From Spirochaetota bacterium (lineage in GTDB: Bacteria; Spirochaetota; UBA12135; COTS27; JAFLEE01): a stretch of DNA of 26,816 nucleotides. The notes beneath the pieces are model-generated. The model was not told the origin of the DNA. It ran no database searches and worked only from the letters and a program-made list of their open reading frames with translations. Where the stretch lies: NCBI GenBank assembly GCA_017302015.1, contig JAFLEE010000071.1, positions 1 to 26,816 of the forward strand, in the 5' to 3' direction. Shown piece by piece: positions 7,773 to 14,197 of this stretch. The translations under genes were made by a program, and so were the position numbers. How positions within the stretch are numbered: position 1 is the first letter of the stretch; every line of letters begins with the position of its first letter.

Positions 7773-8608
7773 AAGCGCGCGCGTCCCTCCTGCTTTTCCT
7801 CGCCCTCGGGCTCGCCCCCTCGCCGGCGGGGGCCCAGCTCCTTCCCGGGGCCCAGTACGATTACAAGCGCTTCGGCTTCTGGACCTGGTACGGGGCGGAA
7901 GACCGCTCCTATTCGAACACCAATATGGCCACGGTGACGTTCGGGGTGCAGCATTTCGCCGCCACCGGGATCTGGGAAATCGCCCGGGGCGTCGACCGGG
8001 AGGATTACGTGGAACTCGGCTGGCGCCTGGAGCGCTACTCCCAATCGGGACGGCTCATCTACGAGAAGAACCTCTACGGGCTCGGCATCGGCTCCTACGG
8101 GCAGCACTCCCTCTCGCCCTATTTCGGGCTCTTCGCCCGGGGGGGGCTGCTGTCCCAGTACTACGCGACGCCCGACATCACCAACGTCGATTACACCAAC
8201 CTCGTCGCCGCGTCGCTGCAATCGGTCACCGCGTCGAACCTCCGCCCCACCGCGGCTTCCAACGTGCGGCTTTCCGGGGGGCGATTTACGCTCAAGATGG
8301 AACTGGGGGCGAGGTGGGCGCCGAACGGCTGGTTCGAGTCGCGGACCTCGGTCTCCGCCTATGGCGGCCTCGATAGCCAGGCGGCCACGGGTTCCGATGC
8401 CATCCCCGCCGTGACCTTCCTCTACGGGTTCGGGGTCACCCAGAGGGTGACCTTCACCATCGGTCTGGTCCAACCTTATGCGGAGTACCGCCTGGGCTTC
8501 CTCGAACACGAGAATAACCTGCTGGGCAGCAGCCGCTTGGCCCTGCCCGTGCGGCAATTTTTCATCCTCGGCGTGATGTTTCGTTTTAGCTTGCTCTGCT
8601 TCGGATAA
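7769..8608 (+). CDS. Putative outer-membrane beta-barrel protein, unknown family
   Basis: This protein of 279 residues has a good signal peptide (MKARASLLLFLALGLAPSPAGA) with an AGA-type cleavage site. The body has alternating strand patterns rich in Tyr, Gly and aromatics (FGFWTWYGAEDRSYS, YFGLFARGGLLSQYYA), and it ends FILGVMFRFSLLCFG, consistent with an outer-membrane barrel. A Thr/Asn-rich loop (DITNVDYTNLVAAS) resembles stretches in the other exported proteins of the window. The ATG overlaps the preceding stop (ATGA), so this is the last cistron of the flagellar/envelope operon. Its TAA stop lies at the left edge of the inverted-repeat element at 8605-8751. No specific family was recognised. 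Confidence 0.72.
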   Translation: MKARASLLLFLALGLAPSPAGAQLLPGAQYDYKRFGFWTWYGAEDRSYSNTNMATVTFGVQHFAATGIWEIARGVDREDYVELGWRLERYSQSGRLIYEKNLYGLGIGSYGQHSLSPYFGLFARGGLLSQYYATPDITNVDYTNLVAASLQSVTASNLRPTAASNVRLSGGRFTLKMELGARWAPNGWFESRTSVSAYGGLDSQAATGSDAIPAVTFLYGFGVTQRVTFTIGLVQPYAEYRLGFLEHENNLLGSSRLALPVRQFFILGVMFRFSLLCFG

Positions 8609-8751
8609 GAGCCGGTGTGACTTATCGCCATGTTCCGGAATCGCCAGGCAGAACCCGCTTTAAACGGGTGACGACGCTTCGGTTCACGTCCTCCGCTGGG
8701 CGCATCCGGCAAAGAATGCCGTTAGCGATTTAAGTCGCACAGGCTCCTAAG
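8605..8751. other. Long inverted repeat / structured intergenic element of unknown class
   Basis: The gap between two convergent genes is filled by a strongly foldable sequence. Left arm 8609-8627 pairs with right arm 8726-8746: 18 pairs including one G-T, one mismatch (8614/8741) and a 2-nt bulge. Inside, 8635-8647 pairs imperfectly with 8696-8709 (five GC-rich pairs, then CGCC/CCAG against CTGGGCG). Smaller hairpins are ACCCG/CGGGT (8653-8669) and CGGCA/TGCCG (8707-8721); the last competes with the second stem. TAAG occurs just outside both ends (8606-8609 and 8748-8751), and the two flanking stop codons lie in those ends. It could be a small RNA, a bidirectional terminator or a miniature mobile element. 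No integron attC box, riboswitch or SRP/RNase P/6S signature was found. Confidence 0.6.
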
Positions 8752-10216
8752 TGACCGCTTCGAGGATGCGCTCCCAGGCCCCGGGGCGCCATTGCGCGCG
8801 CACGTGGGCGGCCCAGCGCTGGATGCGGATATCGATGGAATCGGCGACTTGCATCGGCAAGGGGGGGAACCCGCGGTCCGCCCGCACCGCGTTCAGGTAG
8901 GCCGTCCTCCAGGGGTCGCAAGCGAGGAGGCCGTGGAGGTAGGAACCCGCCGCCTTTTCAAGCCGCCAACCCAGCTCCGCTCCCCCGTTCGCGAGCGCTT
9001 CCCCGTGTTCTGAGGTGAGCGCGGTGATCCCATGGTGGATCTCATAGCCATGGAGGGGATGGCCCGCGGAGGGCCATCGCGAAGAGGCGGTCGTTTCACG
9101 CGTGATCTTTTCGCCCTGGAACCGGGTTTGGATGGGGAGCAGGCCCAGGCCGGGAAAGTCGGGCGGCCCCGCCTCGGTCCCCCCGGGATCGAGGAGGCGT
9201 TCGCCGAGCATCTGGTAGCCGCCGCAGAGGCCGAGGATCCACGCCCCATCCCCCGCGGCGCGCCGCAGGGCCTCGGCCATGCCCGAGGCGGTGAGGTGGA
9301 CGAAATCGCCCACGGTGGCCTTCGATCCCGGGAGGAGGATCAAGTCGAGCTCGCCCAGAAGCCGGGGATCCGTCACCCACGTGAGATGGAGGTCGGGCTC
9401 GGCCAATAGCGGCGCGAGATCTTCCGTGTTGCTGACCCGCGGAGTGAGCACGGCGCCGACGCGGAGTTTACCGTCGGGCGCGCGCTCGTCCACCGGGATG
9501 CGGAAGGGGCGGTCCTCTTCGTCGAGGGCGTGCTCGACGTGGGGGATGAGGGCGAGCACGGGGACCTTCGTGCGGGATTCCAGGATTTGGATGCCGTCCT
9601 CGAACAGGGCGGCGTCGCCCCGGAAACGGTTGACGACGACCCCGAGCACGCGCGAACGATCTTCGGGGGGCAGGAGGTCGAGGGTGCCCGCCACCTGTGC
9701 GAAGACCCCCCCGCGGTCGATGTCGGCGACGAGGATGAGGGCGGCCCCCGCTTCCCGGGCCGGGACGAGGTTCACGATATCCCGGTCCATGAGGTTGAGT
9801 TCGACGGGGCTGCCCGCGCCCTCCAGTACGATCACAGCATGCTTCGAGGCGAGGCGGTGGAGGGCGCCCAGGGCCGCCTCGCGGTAGGCCATGCGGCCGC
9901 CGAAATAATCGCGCGCTTCCTGGCGGCCGACGGCCTTGCCGAGGACGATCACCTGGGCCCCGGTTTGCGATAGGGGCTTGAGGAGCACCGGGCCCATGTC
10001 GACGTGGGGCGCCTTGCGGCAGGCCGCCGCCTGGAGGATCTGGGCCCGGGGCATCTCGAGCCCGTCCGGCGTCACGCCCGCCTGGTTGGCCATGTTCTGG
10101 GCCTTATAGGGGGCCACATCGAGGCCGTGGTCCGTCAGAAGCCGGCAGAGGGCGGTCGTGACGAGGCTCTTACCCACGTCCGAGGCCGTTCCGAGGACCG
10201 AAATCGCGCGCGCCAT
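8747..10216 (-). CDS. cobQ: Cobyric acid synthase (glutamine-hydrolysing)
   Basis: This 489-residue enzyme (CobQ/CbiP) amidates adenosylcobyrinic a,c-diamide to adenosylcobyric acid with glutamine and ATP, in cobalamin synthesis. The N-terminal dethiobiotin-synthetase-like ATPase domain has the P-loop GTASDVGKS (9-17) and the family block YKAQNMANQ (37-45), followed by PVLLKPLSQTGAQV and LEGAGSPVELNL. The C-terminal class I glutamine amidotransferase domain has the nucleophile in GLCGGYQML (Cys331), HGYEIHHG and the catalytic His in YLHGL (His428). The length is normal. It lies 46 nt downstream of the UROD-family gene on the same strand. A GATAAT box 5 nt before its ATG suggests it may also have its own promoter. 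No cobalamin riboswitch is visible upstream. Confidence 0.95.
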   Translation of the reverse strand: MARAISVLGTASDVGKSLVTTALCRLLTDHGLDVAPYKAQNMANQAGVTPDGLEMPRAQILQAAACRKAPHVDMGPVLLKPLSQTGAQVIVLGKAVGRQEARDYFGGRMAYREAALGALHRLASKHAVIVLEGAGSPVELNLMDRDIVNLVPAREAGAALILVADIDRGGVFAQVAGTLDLLPPEDRSRVLGVVVNRFRGDAALFEDGIQILESRTKVPVLALIPHVEHALDEEDRPFRIPVDERAPDGKLRVGAVLTPRVSNTEDLAPLLAEPDLHLTWVTDPRLLGELDLILLPGSKATVGDFVHLTASGMAEALRRAAGDGAWILGLCGGYQMLGERLLDPGGTEAGPPDFPGLGLLPIQTRFQGEKITRETTASSRWPSAGHPLHGYEIHHGITALTSEHGEALANGGAELGWRLEKAAGSYLHGLLACDPWRTAYLNAVRADRGFPPLPMQVADSIDIRIQRWAAHVRAQWRPGAWERILEAVT

Positions 10217-10221
10217 GCCCG

Positions 10222-10227
10222 ATTATC
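10222..10227 (-). promoter_or_regulatory. Candidate -10 box immediately before cobQ
   Basis: On the minus strand GATAAT is followed by exactly 5 nt and then the cobQ ATG. A transcript starting at the usual distance would begin at or next to the start codon, so it would be leaderless. There is no TG extension and no obvious -35. Confidence 0.35.
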
Positions 10228-10262
10228 CCCTGGGCCGGGGGAGCGGGGGGGGAACGCCCGCC

Positions 10263-11399
10263 TCAGTAGCGGCCGTAGGTTCGCGCCGTCTCCACCATGG
10301 CGAAAAGATTCTCGAAGGGCGTATCGCGCCCGCATTGGTCGCCGGTGGAGAGGATGAAGCGCCCGCCTTCCTTCGCGTCGTCGATCGCGCGGCGGCTTTC
10401 GCGCCGCACGTCCTCGACCGTCCCGCGCAGCATGACGTCCGTGGTATGGAGGTTCCCCTTCAGGGTGAGTTTATGACCGAACGCCTTCTTGAGGTCCTTG
10501 AGAACGCAGTCGCCGTGGGAGGCGTGGACCTCGAGGGGATCGATGACGGTGAGGCCGGTCTCCTCCGCCATGATCTTCACCAGGGCCGCTTCGGGCCCGC
10601 AGGAGTGGACATGGGTGGGAAGTCCCGCGGCCGTGGCGAGTTCGATGGCGCGCTTCACGGCGGGCAGGGCGAGTTGGCGGAAGATCTCCACCGATTGGTA
10701 GACGAGGGTTCCCGACCCCCCGACGCAGAGGAAATCGGGCTTCACCTCCATGGCGAGGATGCGCGCGATACGCTTCTCCGCCCGCTCCACCCTTTCGGCG
10801 GCCCAAGTTTCGTGGAGTTCGGGGTGATCGTAGTAATCGTAGATCGCCTCTTCGGTGCCGAGGGCCGCCGTGCTCGCCGCCGAAACCCCCACCAGGCCCT
10901 GGTCGCCCATGAGCGCCTTGACGCGCTTAAGCCCTTCAGGTCCCCGGTCCACGGGTTGCACCCCCTCGAGGGGTTCGAAGCGCTCGGGAACATCCGGGAG
11001 ATGGACGGTCGCGGGCTTGACGTGGTGCGCCGGGGAATCGGCCACGTGGTAGACGCTCACCGTGGGGGCCCAGATCCTTTTTCCTCCGTCAAGGTAGGAG
11101 CGCTGGGTGACGAGGCGCGTCTGGGACCGCGAGACGATGAACGTTTCCCAGGGGGTGGGATCGCCGTTCTCCTCCGGGAAGGAAAGGGGGAAATAGCCGT
11201 CCATCACCGCGTCGATGTCGAAATAGCGGGCGCAGCGGATATAGGCCTCCCAGATGGGGATCCGCTGGTAGAGGTAGAGGTCCCAGAAGGGCCGGCCGGT
11301 GAGTTTCGCGGGGATCATGTTGGAGAAGTCCGGGGCGACCGGCACGCAATCGGGGATGCCGCCTTTCAGGACCGTCGTCAGCCTTTCGCGGGGGGTCAT
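10263..11399 (-). CDS. Uroporphyrinogen decarboxylase-family protein, zinc methyltransferase (MtaA-like) type
   Basis: This 378-residue TIM-barrel protein is of the UROD superfamily. It carries the zinc pattern of corrinoid methyltransferases of the MtaA/MtbA/CmuA kind: His265-x-Cys267 in THVHSCG and Cys356 in STGDQCGRD. Other blocks are LKGNLHTTDVMLRG and FENLFAMVETARTYG. True HemE catalytic blocks are not seen, so haem synthesis is unlikely; methyl transfer to or from a corrinoid or small thiol is the more probable role, and the substrate is unknown. The ATG at 11399 was chosen because GAGGAG lies about 6 nt upstream; a longer frame from 11462 has an Arg/Pro-rich extension. It heads an apparent unit with cobQ, which makes the cofactor such enzymes use, and is divergent from the AraC-type regulator. 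Confidence 0.82.
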   Translation of the reverse strand: MTPRERLTTVLKGGIPDCVPVAPDFSNMIPAKLTGRPFWDLYLYQRIPIWEAYIRCARYFDIDAVMDGYFPLSFPEENGDPTPWETFIVSRSQTRLVTQRSYLDGGKRIWAPTVSVYHVADSPAHHVKPATVHLPDVPERFEPLEGVQPVDRGPEGLKRVKALMGDQGLVGVSAASTAALGTEEAIYDYYDHPELHETWAAERVERAEKRIARILAMEVKPDFLCVGGSGTLVYQSVEIFRQLALPAVKRAIELATAAGLPTHVHSCGPEAALVKIMAEETGLTVIDPLEVHASHGDCVLKDLKKAFGHKLTLKGNLHTTDVMLRGTVEDVRRESRRAIDDAKEGGRFILSTGDQCGRDTPFENLFAMVETARTYGRY

Positions 11400-11439
11400 G
11401 GGAGGCTCCTCTGGCGGCCGCCGCCGGCGCGCTACTGGA

Positions 11440-11445
11440 ATGATA
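11440..11445 (-). promoter_or_regulatory. Candidate -10 box of the UROD-family gene
   Basis: TATCAT on the minus strand, about 40 nt upstream of the ATG. The -35 position would fall at roughly 11463-11468 (AATCCG, weak), overlapping the nearer half of the direct repeat at 11466-11501. A weak -35 covered by an AraC-type site is the usual geometry of an activated promoter. Confidence 0.35.
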
Positions 11446-11465
11446 GGCGATGGGGAGGGCACCGG

Positions 11466-11501
11466 ATTCCGTAGGGTTGATGGAAATTCCGGTGGATTGA
11501 T
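11466..11501. promoter_or_regulatory. 20-bp-spaced direct repeat, candidate AraC-type operator
   Basis: ATTCCGTAGGGTTGAT (11466-11481) and ATTCCGGTGGATTGAT (11486-11501) match at 13 of 16 positions and are offset by exactly 20 bp, two helical turns. AraC-family regulators typically bind such tandem half-sites. The repeat sits between the divergent UROD-family gene and the AraC-type gene, overlapping the expected -35 of the former and lying just upstream of the araC-gene -10 candidate, so it could control both. Confidence 0.5.
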
Positions 11502-11519
11502 CCCCCCGGCGCCGCCCCG

Positions 11520-11528
11520 TGGTAGACT
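11520..11528 (+). promoter_or_regulatory. Candidate extended -10 of the AraC-type gene
   Basis: TGGTAGACT fits an extended -10 (TGn followed by TAGACT). It would give a leader of roughly 25 nt before the ATG at 11560. It lies 18 nt downstream of the direct-repeat operator candidate. Confidence 0.35.
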
Positions 11529-11559
11529 TCATCCCGGGCCCGATTCTCGAAACCGCACC

Positions 11560-12567
11560 ATGAAAGAAAGCGATCCCGTCGAACCCGTCCTCCGGGGCCT
11601 CCTCGCCTCTTGTCTCGTCCTCGACGACGAGGCCCTGAGCCAGCGCAACCGGGAACTGCTCACCTTCGGCCCGCGCCTGGCCTTCACGGAGAAGGGGCGC
11701 GAACTCGGCTGTTTCCTCCAAGTGCGCCGGCCCACCGCGGCGACGGCCTTCGAGGACCACACCCATGATTTCTTCGAGATCTCCTTCATCCTCGACGGGG
11801 AGGCGAAGCACAAGAGCGGCGAGCACGTCTATCCCGTGCGGCGGGGCGATCTCTTCCTGCTCAACCACCAATCGCCGCACCGCTTCATCGTCCCCAAGGG
11901 GCGGGCGCTGACCATCCTCAATATCCACTTCCTCCCGGAGTTCCTGGAATCCACCGTGACCTTCGAGAAATTGGAGGCGGGGCTCCAATTTTTCCTCTTC
12001 GAGCCGTTCTTCCGGTCGGTGGACGACGCCTCGGGCAAGCTCGCCTTCGAGGGGGCCGAGTTCGCCCGCCTCGCCGCCCATGCGCTCCTCATGCTCGACG
12101 AGTTCAATCGCGCCTGGCCGAAGAAGAGCGAACTCCTCCCCCCGCTTTTCAAGGCCTTCATCACCCTGGTCACCCGGGCCTACGCCCAGCGTTGCGCCCG
12201 GCGCCCCGGCTGGAGCCGCCACCAGGAGGAAGTCTTCCGCGGCATCCTCGCCTTCATCGAGGCGCGCCACACTGGGCCCATCCGGGTCTCCGAGATCGGT
12301 TCCGCGGTCGGCCTGGGGCGCACCCGCCTGGCCGAACTCTTCCGGGAGCGGCAAGGCACGAGCATCGTGGATTATGTGCGCCGCAAACGGGTGGAGCACG
12401 CGCAGCAATTGCTGCGGGGCACCGACCTGACCATCCTCGAGATCGCCCTGGAATCGGGGTTCGGCGACGTGTCCAATTTCAACCGGACCTTCCGCAGCCT
12501 CCTGGGGACGACCCCGCGGGCGTTCCGCGCCGGAGCATCCGCAAAAATCTCCGGCCGAACTGCCTAG
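11560..12567 (+). CDS. AraC-family transcriptional regulator (cupin sensor domain)
   Basis: This 335-residue regulator has an N-terminal cupin-like ligand domain with the typical pattern DHTHDFFEISFILDGE (66-81), VRRGDLFLLNHQSPH (93-107) and ILNIHFLPEF. The C-terminal double helix-turn-helix domain lies at about 225-325: IRVSEIGSAVGLGRTRLAELFRE is not continuous with, but precedes, LTILEIALESGFGDVSNFNRTF and the closing GTTPRAFR. Such regulators sense a sugar or sugar acid and usually activate neighbouring catabolic genes. It is divergent from the UROD-family gene, with a candidate operator in the 160-bp gap, and is followed by the sugar-acid cluster. The ATG at 11560 has no clear Shine-Dalgarno sequence. 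The last residues (ASAKISGRTA) are a short polar tail. The gap to the next gene holds only a weak hairpin. Confidence 0.9.
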   Translation: MKESDPVEPVLRGLLASCLVLDDEALSQRNRELLTFGPRLAFTEKGRELGCFLQVRRPTAATAFEDHTHDFFEISFILDGEAKHKSGEHVYPVRRGDLFLLNHQSPHRFIVPKGRALTILNIHFLPEFLESTVTFEKLEAGLQFFLFEPFFRSVDDASGKLAFEGAEFARLAAHALLMLDEFNRAWPKKSELLPPLFKAFITLVTRAYAQRCARRPGWSRHQEEVFRGILAFIEARHTGPIRVSEIGSAVGLGRTRLAELFRERQGTSIVDYVRRKRVEHAQQLLRGTDLTILEIALESGFGDVSNFNRTFRSLLGTTPRAFRAGASAKISGRTA

Positions 12568-12640
12568 ATGATTCCCGCGGAAAGGACGATGATCCACTCG
12601 ACTCGGGGAAGCCCGGGCGAATCGAGGGTCTCGCCGCGGA

Positions 12641-14188
12641 ATGAACCGGCGGACCGGGAGGGACGATGAAGGCGATGCGTTCAAAGCGGCGATGAGCGGC
12701 CACGTGAGGTGGCGCCCCCGGGCTTCGTCGACGCCCCTGCTGAATCCCGGCATGGGCATCCTCCTCATCCAGCGGGGGGCGAACAAGAAGCGCTTCGACG
12801 CGCTGGCCCCCGACCGGTGGTTCCTGCAGGAACGGCTCTCGGACAAGATCCTCCTCGACATCCCGTGGTCGCGCCTCGAGCCGAGGGAAGGCGAGTACCG
12901 CTGGGACCATCCCGATTGGGATCCGGTGATCGATTCCTGGCGGCAAGCGGGCTTCCGCGTGGCGCTTCAGGTGCGCGGCATGAGTTCCCTCGGCACGCTC
13001 TACGACGACGGCACACCCCAATGGGTTTTCGACGCGGGGGCCCGGGCCATCGACCACGGGGCCGAGTTCTACAAGACCTTCGGCACCCGCCGCGCCCAGG
13101 ACGACCGCCCCATCCGCCATCCGGTCTATTGGGACAAGGTCTATCTCGAGAAGGCCTGCCGTTTCATCGAGGCCTTCGGTCGACGCTACGAAGGCGAACC
13201 CTGGCTCGAGTTCGTCATGCCGGGCCATCTGGGCATGTGGGGCGAGATGCATTGCTGCCTGCATCCCGATCCCGAGCCCTGGATCCGGGCGGGGTTCTCG
13301 GTCCCGACCTATACCGCCGCGTTCAAGACGCTCCTGGACGCCTACCGCTCGGCCTTCCCATCGACGCCCCTCGTGCAGGAAACCGGGGCGCCCTCCTACG
13401 TCATCCCGGGGGTGAGCGCGCGGGACAGCAGCGCGTGCATCGCCTACGCGGTCTCGAAGGGCGTGGGGCTCAAGATGAACGGGTTCGGCATGCACGACCC
13501 GTCCTGGAAAGACCCCTTCTGCCACGATTGGGTGGCGGAGGCCTACGACGCCTATTACCCGAAGGTCAAGGTGGCCCACGAGAATTATGGGATCCTCCTC
13601 GACCCCAAGGCCTTCGCATCGGTGGAGCGCCACCACGCGAGCTACTGGAACCGGGGCGGCGAGGCAGAGGGCCTCGCCGAGGAGCACCTCCTCGGCGACA
13701 AACTCTTCACCGATTTCGATAACGCCCTCATCCAGAGGATGGACGTGGAGGCCCGAAAGGAGATGTACCGCCATATCGCGAGGTCGATCGGCTACCGTTT
13801 CACCCTCGAGGAGGCCCGTTATCCGGAGGCCCTGGGGGCCGGGGAGCGCCTCGAACTCTCGTGCCGGTGGGTCAACCGCGGGGCCGCGCCCTGCTACGAG
13901 AACTTCGACCTCCTCCTCGCCCTTCACGACCTTTCCGGCCGGGTGGTATGGGAAGCCGCCCAAGTGCCGAGGTTCGAGACCTCTTCCCTCGCCTGGGACC
14001 GGGGGCGGACCCACGAGGACGTTTCCCGTTGGGACCTTCCCGCTTCCCTCCCGCCGGGGCGTTATGGCATGAGCCTGGCGCTCTGCCGCCGGGGCGAGTC
14101 GGCGGTGCGCATCGAACTCGGCATGGAGGGCGGGATGCCGGGGAACCGCTACGGGTTGGGGGGGCTTAGGGTGGGGCCAGGATGCTAA
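12641..14188 (+). CDS. DUF4832-type protein with GH42-like TIM barrel, putative glycoside hydrolase
   Basis: This protein of 515 residues looks like a cytoplasmic glycosidase. The N-terminal half is TIM-barrel-like: NPGMGILLIQRG (35-46), LLDIPWSRLEPREGEYRWD (71-89), a pattern common in GH42/GH5-like enzymes, then PGHLGMWGEMH with Glu202 at a likely acid/base position. AHENYG further on offers a second carboxylate. The C-terminal 135 residues form a beta-rich domain (RLELSCRWVNRGAAPCYENF, LPASLPPGRYGMSLAL) as in DUF4832 proteins. No signal peptide is visible. The ATG at 12641 is preceded by GAGGG at rather long spacing; ATG 12692 is an alternative. Substrate and activity are not established. 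The neighbouring sugar-acid enzymes suggest that it releases a sugar or uronic acid for them. Confidence 0.7.
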   Translation: MNRRTGRDDEGDAFKAAMSGHVRWRPRASSTPLLNPGMGILLIQRGANKKRFDALAPDRWFLQERLSDKILLDIPWSRLEPREGEYRWDHPDWDPVIDSWRQAGFRVALQVRGMSSLGTLYDDGTPQWVFDAGARAIDHGAEFYKTFGTRRAQDDRPIRHPVYWDKVYLEKACRFIEAFGRRYEGEPWLEFVMPGHLGMWGEMHCCLHPDPEPWIRAGFSVPTYTAAFKTLLDAYRSAFPSTPLVQETGAPSYVIPGVSARDSSACIAYAVSKGVGLKMNGFGMHDPSWKDPFCHDWVAEAYDAYYPKVKVAHENYGILLDPKAFASVERHHASYWNRGGEAEGLAEEHLLGDKLFTDFDNALIQRMDVEARKEMYRHIARSIGYRFTLEEARYPEALGAGERLELSCRWVNRGAAPCYENFDLLLALHDLSGRVVWEAAQVPRFETSSLAWDRGRTHEDVSRWDLPASLPPGRYGMSLALCRRGESAVRIELGMEGGMPGNRYGLGGLRVGPGC

Positions 14189-14191
14189 TAT
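14183..14191 (+). promoter_or_regulatory. Extended -10 candidate touching the MATE gene start
   Basis: TGCTAATAT followed by GGAGGA and the ATG at 14198. The hexamer overlaps the stop codon of the preceding gene. Transcription from it would begin at or beside the ATG, while GGAGGA would serve as ribosome site on read-through messages. Confidence 0.35.
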
Positions 14192-14197
14192 GGAGGA

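Noticed and set aside
8605-8751. Integron attC site
   Set aside because: The size and long arms are suggestive, but the arm ends lack the RYYYAAC and GTTRRRY boxes on either strand, and no integrase is nearby.
10217-10262. Cobalamin riboswitch before cobQ
   Set aside because: The gap is only 46 nt and holds none of the conserved B12-box sequence; the 8605-8751 element lies downstream of cobQ and does not match either.
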